A stretch of 18,283 bases of DNA from contig JAXIUW010226951.1 of NCBI GenBank assembly GCA_035591015.1, forward strand, positions 1 to 18,283. The letters are read 5' to 3'. Below the pieces are notes generated by a model. The model worked only from the letters and a program-made list of their open reading frames with translations, was not told the DNA's origin and did not search any database. The DNA comes from Cephalothrix simula. Taxonomy: Eukaryota > Nemertea > Palaeonemertea > Archinemertea > Cephalotrichidae. This document shows positions 7,991 to 15,867 of the stretch, piece after piece. Numbering within the stretch: position 1 is the stretch's first letter; every line of letters starts with the position of its first letter. The position numbers and the translations under genes are program-made.

Positions 7991-8071
7991 CATCAAAGGT
8001 TATCTACACAGTTAAACTGTGTAGAAAACCTTTGCTACACAGTTAAACTGTGTAGAAAACCTTTGATGAAA
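7991..8071. repeat. Nested palindrome and 31-bp tandem repeat inside copy B
   Basis: Two exact copies of a 21-nt perfect palindrome (arms CTACACAGTT / AACTGTGTAG around one A) lie at 8004-8024 and 8035-8055. Each is followed by AAAACCTTTG (8025-8034 and 8056-8065), giving a 31-bp tandem unit. The outer sequences CATCAAAGG (7991-7999) and CCTTTGATG (about 8060-8068) are inverted, so the whole block also folds on itself. Copy A has only a single related segment, GTGTAGATAGAATTTGATGAAAA on its reverse strand. Confidence 0.9.
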
Positions 8072-8105
8072 ACAAAATCATTTGTTAAAAAACCTGCCAA
8101 ATCAA

Positions 8106-8169
8106 AAACTAGACTATGCTGTTTTTTTTATGAAAATCATGCCAAACTAGACTATGCTGTTTTTTTTAT
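8106..8169. repeat. 26-bp direct repeat, period 38, inside copy B
   Basis: AAACTAGACTATGCTG followed by eight T and AT occurs identically at 8106-8131 and 8144-8169. The 12 bases between differ from the unit. Copy A has only a decayed single equivalent (GCCTAGATAATGCTG on its reverse strand). Confidence 0.9.
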
Positions 8170-8363
8170 TCGGCTTATTTTGTCGCTGTTACTGATGTGG
8201 GTATAAATAATTTTGCTAAGGATGCGCTATGTTAGCGAACACCTGTATGCACTGACGTCGCGCTAACATCGTCAATCATGAAGTATGTGACATTACTTTG
8301 ATCCAGGATAGCGCATCGTCAGTTATCGACCCCGTCTTGCGAAGGATTTCATTGACTAGTGCA

Positions 8364-9237
8364 TAAGGCTTCCATATCACATCAGTTAGTAAGGCTATAT
8401 GCGAAGGTTCCAGGCAACAAATGGTGTTATACTAAGTCTGTAGGTCCTAAGTGAAGGAAGGCAAAGAGCAAAATTTGATGCATATACATGTATTACCATT
8501 CTTGCCATTTCAAAGGGCTAAAATGCAACCAAACTGTATATAGCATGTTTTCCGAGATGTTTTCCACCCAGTGTTTTCTCTAACGAGATAAAGGTTCAAA
8601 GGAAAACGTTTGCTCATCCACACCAAAACTAGCCTGCTTTATTGATTTGAATATTTTAAAATTCCTCTTGAAACTTCAATTTTTTATCAAAAGATTATAC
8701 AAGTAAACAATGTTGTATAATTCTTTCAAAAATCTTTAAACTGACTAATACTTAAAGGTATTATAGATGTTGAAAGTATTAAATGGCAAAAAGAGGGGAT
8801 TACCTCAAGTCCTAAAGATAAGAATGAGTTTCTTTATAAGTATCTTGGATTTAAAGATTAAAATGTGGATTGGTTTTTAAAGTTTGGATTCAAATATATC
8901 TTTCAATGGATGCAGATGAATCATTGACATTGTTCATGTTCATTTTTTATTGCCTGTTCATGGACCCCAGTATGGTCCAGTATTGTAGAGAGATCACCGC
9001 CCCCGCCCCCAAACGATGCTTCAACATCATTAAGATATAAGCATTTTTGCTTACAAAATCATGATTTGTCTTCTCTAGTAAATAAAATTTCGTCTCCTTT
9101 ACATTCGATGAACAAAGTCATATGGCATATTCAGACTCAAATTTTAGACACGTGGTAAAATTTGGGGCATCTTATTGGCCAGTTAAAAATATATGAAGAA
9201 TCTCCTATGCTCATTATAGGTGGTCAACTCTATCTAG
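8364..9237. other. Non-coding DNA, nothing distinctive
   Basis: No open frame of note. Minor items are a TACATGTA word near 8485 and a small stem GGACC / GGTCC around 8963-8979. The 8995-9010 stretch is C-rich but too short to be informative. Confidence 0.5.
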
Positions 9238-9355
9238 GGTCCGTTACTAAACCATTTTCGTCATGTTAGTGATGAACGTCCATGAACGGTGCATAAGGTT
9301 CGTTACTAAGCCGTTTTCCTCATGTTAGTGATGAACGTCCATGAACGGTGCATAA
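9238..9355. repeat. Tandem duplication of a 59-bp unit
   Basis: Units 9238-9296 and 9297-9355 abut with no gap and differ at four positions, all in the first half. The second halves, TCATGTTAGTGATGAACGTCC through GGTGCATAA, are identical. The sharp junction and low divergence point to a fairly recent tandem duplication. There is no coding frame or known motif. Whether the array is polymorphic cannot be told from one copy. Confidence 0.95.
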
Positions 9356-10029
9356 AGACCACCATATCAGCGTATGATAGTTGATTACAGAGAGGTAACA
9401 TCTTCAGGCATAATATTATAAGATTTAATTTACATCATATACTTTAAGACAGGATAACATTTGATTAGATGACATACATAGTATAACATTTGACTAAGTG
9501 ATAGAAAAAAGTCTTATTATATTTTTTTAAAATACTGACCCATGTAAGTCAAAAGATCAAAGAAAAATGATGAAGTGGCAACAAGAAGACTTAAGGGTAA
9601 TTTCTTGTATATTGTACTATTTTCCAATAAATGAAAAATGAACAACTAGAAAACATAACTAAAAAGAGCATAGATCTGTGACATAGAAATAACTAGAGAT
9701 ATTATTAAAGGCTAAAGAACAAATCAACAAAGACAGTCTGTACTTTTCAACGTCAGTGATGATGTATCCTCCCCCGTGGACAATCACCGATGAAGGCAAA
9801 TGATGTCGCATGGAATACTTGCAAGATTCCATCTATGTACATGTATCAACAGCTATTAAGAGAACATAAAATGGTAAAATATTGTACTGTAGCAGATGCG
9901 CCACACCGCTTACTTCGGAAGTTTGAACCTCCACTGAAAATCATGGTTTATATTTTGTGATGACAAATGGAAGAAAAATATTTTACCTAAACTCTAGGTG
10001 CATGTACATCAAATGAAATGTCATTGACT
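9356..10029. other. Non-coding DNA
   Basis: AT-rich, no gene seen. It contains an imperfect 29-bp-period duplication of ATAACATTTGAYTARRTGA at 9454-9472 and 9483-9501, and one TACATGTA word near 9838. Confidence 0.5.
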
Positions 10030-10250
10030 TTTGCTTTTTTTTCTAAATAAAGCTATTCGGGGTAAGGGGGTCACTGCGAGCCCATATGAAGTGCACAGGG
10101 CGCTTTCGTAGTTACTTGTCCCTGCTCCACTTTTTAGCGCAAACCGAGCCACCCAGAATCTGCCACTTGCGATCTGCCGGTGGTAAGATTCGAACACGCG
10201 CTAGCGAATGATTTTATGACGCAATGACCTACGTAGTTCAGTGGCACCCA
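10030..10250 (-). mobile_element. Probable tRNA-derived SINE
   Basis: On the minus strand, GTTCGAATC (10187-10195) matches the core of the pol III B box. Upstream of it, the stretch GTAGGTCATTGCGTCATAA (about 10234-10216) resembles the D-arm and anticodon region of a tRNA, possibly Met-like. The T-stem and acceptor pairing are decayed, so this is not a working tRNA. A non-tRNA body of about 140 bp follows and ends in TTTATTTAG plus an A-rich tail (about 10049-10030), as in SINEs. The block has higher G+C than its flanks. No flanking duplication was identified, and I do not recognise the body as a named SINE family. Confidence 0.5.
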
Positions 10251-11999
10251 TAAATTACTTGCTGAAGGTAAAATTCTAATCAGGGATTACAACAAATGAC
10301 TCCCATTCCTTGATTTTGGTGGCCCCAACCTTGGTCGAGAGGTATGATGTCATGCATCGGCTTGACTCTCCAAGTGGATGGCAAAAGAAATACTAAATGA
10401 ATCTATTGAGCAAGAATGCGGTGGACCCCACAATTATCCACAATCTGTGTAGGATCTCTGGTTCCCATTCTGAAGCTACAGTGTATAAAGATATTGGGGG
10501 CTGTCCTCGCCAAATGCTGTCAAATAATTTATAATGAAAGATAGACCACATTAACACAAATTACTATAGCTAGTATGAATCAAACTGAATCAAACAACCT
10601 AGTTTTTTGTTACGAGAGTGCTGTTTTCCAACCAGGTACCTTACCTAGAGTTATTTGCAAATATTTCATGTTAATTATGTTTTAAAAAAACGACATCTGT
10701 TACGGTGTTTGCTCGAACGAGCATCTGCATTTTAGAAGAAAAGCAAAATATAAATCAGAACATACTAGTATTTTCTTTTTTAAATAGCTCTCTATTAAGT
10801 ATTACCCAGCTGCCTATATACATATATTGACAAATATGAATAGGAAAAGGTCGTTGGAATTCCAATAAAACATGAACAAAAGACTGGTTTACAAAATACT
10901 TTTAAGAGCAACCAAGTACATTTATTTTTCATAATACTTGACATAATTTGAAGACCCGATGGTTGAGGTCCATGAGCCGTCTCAAATTTAGTTGGTTTGA
11001 TTTTGGGCACTTATTGATAAAAAATACTTGTTACAAGTGTTAGCCAACAAGCAATTATAGGCTCTTCAACGTATTTTTGCCACTTATAATAACAGCGAGG
11101 CGCGCGTTCCTCCGACTCTTCAATAGTATTTTAAGGCAACGGTTTTTAAAGATGGAATGACCGATATTTCATAGCACAAAAAACTGCATGAGTACATGTA
11201 TTTTTCGGAAATTATGCCTCGGAAACCTACTCAAATGCCTATAAAGTTTATTGGGCATGGGCTTTTTCTTGCCCAAAGTTTCTCGGCATGGGATACCTAC
11301 TTATGTATAAACGTTGACCACTTGTAAAAAATTCTTGCAAAACAAAGTAGAAATGCTTTTTGCCCAAATATTCTTCAAGCCTGCAATGAAAGAAACAGGT
11401 TAATTGTTTCAAAATTATGGCCAACTTATAGAGATACAATTATGCAATAACCATACATACTTTAATTCTGAAACGTAGAACAGTTGAAACGTAAAATTAT
11501 GACTTTTTCGTAAGAGATGAAAATACTAAGGTCTCATTTTCCGATCAATTACAGCAATATACTGCAACAAAATATATGGCTTCTCAAAAATTATATATAA
11601 TCAAAAAAAGATTCATAGCAGATTGAAAAAAAAATTTTAACAAAGATTCAAAGAGCATTTTAAAACGTGTTTTGATCAAATGCTTACGTTAGGGCAGGGC
11701 GGAACTGCCAGTCTAAAATTATAAAACAAGTGAACATCGGGTCCCGCCATCGCTCTCCCTTTAATAGCAATATCAAAGTTTTTTTGAAAACTACTGCATA
11801 ATTTTTCAGTTATATTTTACCCAATTTTTAATTACATCTTTTGTTAAACAGTACAAAAGGTCTTGCTCAAAATTTTAAAATATTTTTTCATAGTTTAAGT
11901 TTAATTATTATTAAAACTGTTTGGCATTTTTAATCATTATTTGAAAGATAATGCTGAAGCATACATTGTATTAAAATTCTATGAGCTTTTCAATTCATT
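10251..11999. other. Non-coding DNA with a less AT-rich start
   Basis: 10270-10520 is less AT-rich than its surroundings. On the minus strand one frame from 10522 to 10282 has about 75 codons with a single stop, but no motif I recognise, so no gene is called. A small exact stem TGCTCG (10710-10715) / CGAGCA (10718-10723) and a stem GGCAG (11693-11697) / CTGCC (11705-11709) are present. Open stretches at 10795-11010 and 11248-11439 (minus) are not convincing. Confidence 0.45.
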
Positions 12000-13500
12000 T
12001 TTAACAGAATCCGTTTTTTCAGATTCTTTTGAATCTCAACCTCCATTTGACATCTTTTGTTATTAATTATACTATTTCTAATTTTAATATTAGTCAGGAA
12101 AAAAATTCCTGAGTCATAAGATTTCACCATGTTCAACTAAGCAACAAATCATCATTTAACAATTGATCTTTTGTATCATTGTCAATTTTTGCCTCAGCAG
12201 CTCAAGCTTGTGGGCTATATAGAATCAAACACGCAGATCTTTAAATCCCCTAGGAGAATAAGTACTCATCACTGAATCTTAATAAGATCCAGGGATCTGT
12301 TCAAACTAAAAAGATGGTTTAGGTTCATTGATTTTGAAAAGCGAAACATTGTAATATGCGATTGCAATCCTACATTTTTTAACCGCCATTTTTCAAATAA
12401 AAATTTGAAACTTTAATCACGTGATTGTTATTGTTATATGTGCGAATCTTAACCTGTAAACCCACCTGGTTGCACTTGAAGGCAAAAATCATTAGCTATT
12501 TCTAAGATATAGAGATTGCTGAATCTCATTTAGATTTAATTTATATTCAGTAACTCTGCATGTCAGGTGAACTGTATATAGGTCTTTTAAAATCTTTCTT
12601 GACAACATTTACGTATAATTAAAGGTTTTTTCCAACGATTAATTTATTCATATAAACTCAAAGATAATACCAGTGAGAAAAACGAAACCTGGACCAATAT
12701 TTTATATTTCATAGAAAACACTATAATAATGGTATACCTTCAAAGTAGAGTGGCAAATATTAGTCAATGCTATCTCAAATAGTATTAGCATCATTTATTC
12801 ATAAGGCATATACTTCTTGTAGTAAAGCATATACGTTTTAGCAAGAAAATAAATTTCCGTCACGTAAAAGGGCTTCAAAAATATATGATTCCAACTCGTC
12901 AGAAAAAACACAGCAAAGGCGACGAAAAGTGATACTAGGGTTTTAATTGGCACTTTAAGTAGTTGCTACCAGAACCCCATACATGATACTTAGCTTTCAC
13001 TTCGCACATCATAATCAAATACGGAGATAATAAAGGAAGCGACCAATATTTCCGCAGCTCAAACGTAAAGCCAGCCAAGGTAAAAAAATTACAAACCTAT
13101 ATCAAAAATTTTTTCCTTCGGCATCAAGATGGCAGACCCCTAAAATCTCCTAGCGACATTTGCATGTTAAATGAAGCTTGCAAATATTGCTCTAGAATCA
13201 AGAGCTAGTTGGGTTTGGAATAAAACAATTTCAAATTCTTTTTTTTGCCGTTGGACATAGTGAAGGCCAAGATCTTGAATTTCACTGAAAAATTGGACAC
13301 GCGAAACGCTGCTACGGAATATCTAAAACCTGAAAGATCCGTGACGAGTGATAAATTCCAATGTACCCGCCGACTTGCCTCACTTATCTTATTTCAGCCC
13401 CTCTTACTATGTCAATGTCACAAATTGTGTGCTAATTTGTTTCGCTTTTCTTGACCCTAAACATTTTTCTTGACAGCTCTCGTCGTATCTTTTGATCGAT
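12000..13500. other. AT-rich non-coding DNA with several small hairpins
   Basis: Small stems are AGATTC (12021-12026) / GAATCT (12031-12036), AGTCAGGAA (12092-12100) with TTCCTGAGT (12106-12114, one mismatch), and TTTCAAAT (12391-12398) / ATTTGAAA (12403-12410). The octamer ATTTGCAT occurs near 13158. The open stretch 13245-13454 begins with TTG rather than ATG and shows no known domain. Confidence 0.5.
12415..12426. promoter_or_regulatory. Palindromic E-box AATCACGTGATT
   Basis: This perfect 12-bp palindrome contains TCACGTGA, the site favoured by USF and MITF/TFE bHLH-zip factors. A second TCACGTGA lies at 16083-16090. Isolated sites of this size have little predictive value. Confidence 0.2.
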
Positions 13501-13530
13501 TGCTATTGACCATATACTGTGTACATGCGC

Positions 13531-13570
13531 TATAAAAAGTAGTTCTTTGCACCTCAAATCAAATCAGTAC
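13531..13570 (+). promoter_or_regulatory. TATA box plus initiator-like motif
   Basis: TATAAAAAG at 13531-13539 is followed by TCAGTAC at 13564-13570, a good match to the arthropod-type initiator TCAGTY. The initiator A at 13566 lies 35 bp from the TATA start, slightly beyond the usual 30-31. Downstream sequence shows no gene. This may be a chance pairing in AT-rich DNA or a relic promoter of a mobile element. Confidence 0.25.
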
Positions 13571-14073
13571 TCGGTCTTCTTAATCTCCATCAATTGTCCA
13601 CGTGGTATAAACTCTCAATTGAGTACTCTCAATGTGTACGGAATCAAAAGAGTACCACGCGTAGAGGTATCGAGGGGGTCAAGTTCAGAATAGGAACTAA
13701 TTTTTAAGGACCCTGCTTCGGGCTTCGGTCTTTTTATAGTGCTTAAGAAAATTATACAGTTAGCAGCTGTAAGCTATAAGAAAAACAATAAAGAGAAATT
13801 TGACCAAAACAGAGAATGGACGACAAAAAACGCAGCATGCTGTTGTGGCAATAGAGGCTCATGTCTGGCTAAGTAAATTATTAACCATACCTCTTCATAA
13901 TCGCTTCATAATGTTAAATCGCGCAGAATTTGCCGGCTGCAGTATCTCATATCAGGGGATACCACTTAAGATGGGGTGACTACACCACCACTCACCAGGT
14001 GGCAAAAAATGCACAAGATTGTTTCTTCTTTTGTGGTTAGCAACTGGTGGTATGGCTAACATCATAACGAAGG

Positions 14074-14083
14074 TATATAAAAG
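14074..14083 (+). promoter_or_regulatory. TATA-like word TATATAAAAG
   Basis: A close fit to the strong TATA consensus, with no clear initiator or gene downstream. It precedes the second piggyBac-type element by about 160 bp. Low confidence. Confidence 0.15.
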
Positions 14084-14241
14084 AAACCAGGACATTTCCT
14101 TTTTCTGAGACAAAATAGCACAAAAATTTGTAAGCTGCAGGAAAATAACGTCTGGGCATTGACCCAAAATTTTCCAGATATTCGAGCATTTGGAATTTCC
14201 AAGACATTTTGCCCATTTTAAGAATTCCCTGTCTTTTTGAA

Positions 14242-14933
14242 CCCTATTTTTGAAGGGGGGCTAAAGCCCCCACCAACGGTTTTTCAAATATATCCAAAAA
14301 TGGCTCATTTCAATCAAACGCTTTGCCCAAAAATATTAAAAAATTATGGCACTAGGGGTCCTGGGGCGGCGTGTTATTGTTATATGTGTGTTATTTGGGC
14401 CACGTAGACCCTTTTGAAAAAAATATGGCGCCAAAATATTGATTTTTTCGGATTTTAGAAATTTACACCAAAATGACCCTAAAATGGCCCAAAATGAAGC
14501 ACATGACCCAAAAATTGGCTAAATAGGTTAAAATGGTACCAATTATTGTTTCTACACCACAAAGGGGGTACTTTGACGTCATTGGGCTCCAAAAAATTGT
14601 TCTGAAAAAAAGATATTAGGCCCTTTGGGCCCTTTTTGAGCTCGCCTGGCGTTTTTGGCGTGCTATAATTTTGCAAACATGTTCTTGACTATAGTTACCC
14701 CCAAAAATGTTATCTGGGGCCCGGCGCCGTAAAATTAGGGGGGCAATTTTTTGAAAAAAAATTATTAGTCGAGTTTTGGGCCAAAAAAGGCTTCTGGCGG
14801 CGGCGCAAATTGAAATAGGTCAAAAAATTTATTTGGAACATGTGCATCGATACTCCACGGCTGAGATCTTTGGTGGGGGCCGAATGAGCCCTCCTTCAAG
14901 TACCGCACACTAAATAGCCCTTCAAAGGTAGGG
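14242..14933. mobile_element. Decayed piggyBac-type element, second family member (692 bp)
   Basis: The left end CCCTATTTTTGAAGGGG (14242-14258) and right end CTTCAAAGGTAGGG (14920-14933) are inverted and match the TIRs of the element at 2484-3275. The expected TTAA duplications are decayed to TGAA and TTTT. The interior matches the reverse of the first element: ATGGCGCCAAAATATTGATTTTTTCGGATTTTAGA (about 14424-14458) and a GGCGGCGGCGC block (about 14797-14807). The two members are in opposite orientation. No transposase frame exists; the open stretch 14479-14676 (minus) lies inside and is not a gene. Divergence suggests an older insertion than the first member. Confidence 0.75.
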
Positions 14934-15772
14934 TTTTTTAAGGATTTCTAGGATTTTCGAAAAGGGTTTAAGACAATTTAAGACCATTTTTTCATATTTT
15001 CCCCACGATTCTCCAACTAGGTGGCTTAGGTGGTAGAAAAACTCCCCATGCTTTTAAGGGGCTTTTATGCCCTTTAATATAAAATACCGCCCTTCAGGAT
15101 CGGGCTTTAAGAGCCGTATTCAATTTTATCATCAAGTTTTGTATGACTATACAAGCACAATGCAAATATAAAGAAAGAGTAAAAAGATCATCTTACCTTA
15201 GATCTCCTTTTTTAATAAGATGACTTCACAACAAAATTTCATACTCTGAAAACATAATAGAGAAAAGATCGTAAAAATCACGTAAATAATTGCAAATCAC
15301 CAACAGAACGTAATTTCAAAACCGTGCTAGAATTTAATGAGAATTTGTCATACGTGATAAGAAGACAAAATCAGACCTTAATACAGGTGCTAAATTAGGA
15401 AAGGGTTTAGGAAAAATCACCTAAATATTCGATTTGCTAACGGCGGATAGCATGATTCATATATATCAATCGTATGTCTGATCATCACTGAATCACGCAT
15501 GCATAAGCTTTGAGATACAAAAAACAGTGCAATGAATGTCGTAAAGACATATCGTAGTACGACGGGGATGCATCTGGGACTGATTAGGGGACTGGTGGGA
15601 CTAATACAGCGTGACACGCATTAAGCTGAAAGTTACAAATATTTCCCAATTATAGAACAATGAATCATTTTTTTAGAAATTGAAAGTAGCAGAATACTAA
15701 TCATTTATTTGAGTCATCCAATAACTATAAAAGAACAAATTAATAAAGAAGGAAGGGTAATCTGAAAATTGA
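14934..15772. other. Non-coding DNA with small stems
   Basis: Stems are TAAGGGGC (15055-15062) with GCCCTTTA (15069-15076), one G-T pair and a 6-nt loop, and TCATCTTA (15188-15195) / TAAGATGA (15216-15223). The 66-codon open stretch at 15417-15617 (minus) has no known domain. Confidence 0.5.
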
Positions 15773-15867
15773 AATTTATCTTTACACTAAAAGGAGTCGC
15801 TAGCCATACACCGGGCTATACATTAAAATCTATTGGTGGCGACAGCTTTTAGTGCAAAGATGAACTT
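15773..15867. repeat. 95-bp inverted repeat (hairpin or tiny MITE)
   Basis: Arms 15773-15800 and 15839-15867 are inverted copies over about 28 bp with a handful of mismatches. The best block is CTTTACACTAAAAGGAGTCGC against CTTTGCACTAAAAGCTGTCGC. The 38-nt spacer is not AT-extreme. Similar size and shape are seen in very small MITEs, and a folded RNA is also possible. No target duplication was seen. Confidence 0.65.

Larger units (their letters stand above)
7717..8363 (+). mobile_element. CACTA-like miniature element, copy B (about 647 bp)
   Basis: The right end, 8311-8363, finishes in ATTGACTAGTGCA. As reverse complement it matches the left end of copy A (1818 onward) at about 48 of 50 positions, including GGGGTCGATAACTGACGATG. 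The left end is more decayed: CTAGACCAAT near 7720 and GGGGTAGAACTGACGATGTTAGCGC at about 7757-7780. Interior blocks align with copy A in reverse, for example GGACACTAATTA (7915-7926), TTATTTTGTCGCTGTT (about 8175-8190) and CTAAGGATGCGCT (about 8216-8228). The excess length over copy A is mostly in the middle, where nested palindromes and direct repeats occur. No transposase frame is present. The left boundary is uncertain by some bases. Confidence 0.75.
13501..14241. other. Non-coding DNA with promoter-like words
   Basis: It holds the TATA/initiator-like pair at 13531-13570, a TATATAAAAG at 14074-14083, a palindrome CTCAATTGAG near 13615-13624, and a small GC hairpin GACC...GGTC followed by T5 near 13711-13736. 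No transcription unit can be traced from any of these. The 71-codon open stretch at 13952-14167 (minus) matches nothing I know. Confidence 0.45.

Noticed and set aside
10187-10250. Functional tRNA gene
   Set aside because: T-stem and acceptor pairing are broken; the A-box-like TAGTTCAGTGG at 10234-10244 is on the opposite strand to the B box.
13245-13454. 69-codon frame near a splice-acceptor-like tract
   Set aside because: Starts with TTG, has no donor or partner exon that I can identify and no known domain.
13501-14241. Solo LTR
   Set aside because: TATA-like and GC-hairpin/T-run signals are present, but I found no TG...CA ends, target duplication or second copy.
12426-14395. Shared TGTTATTGTTATATGTG near 12428 and 14374
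   Set aside because: Low-complexity T/A/G word; no similarity continues on either side.
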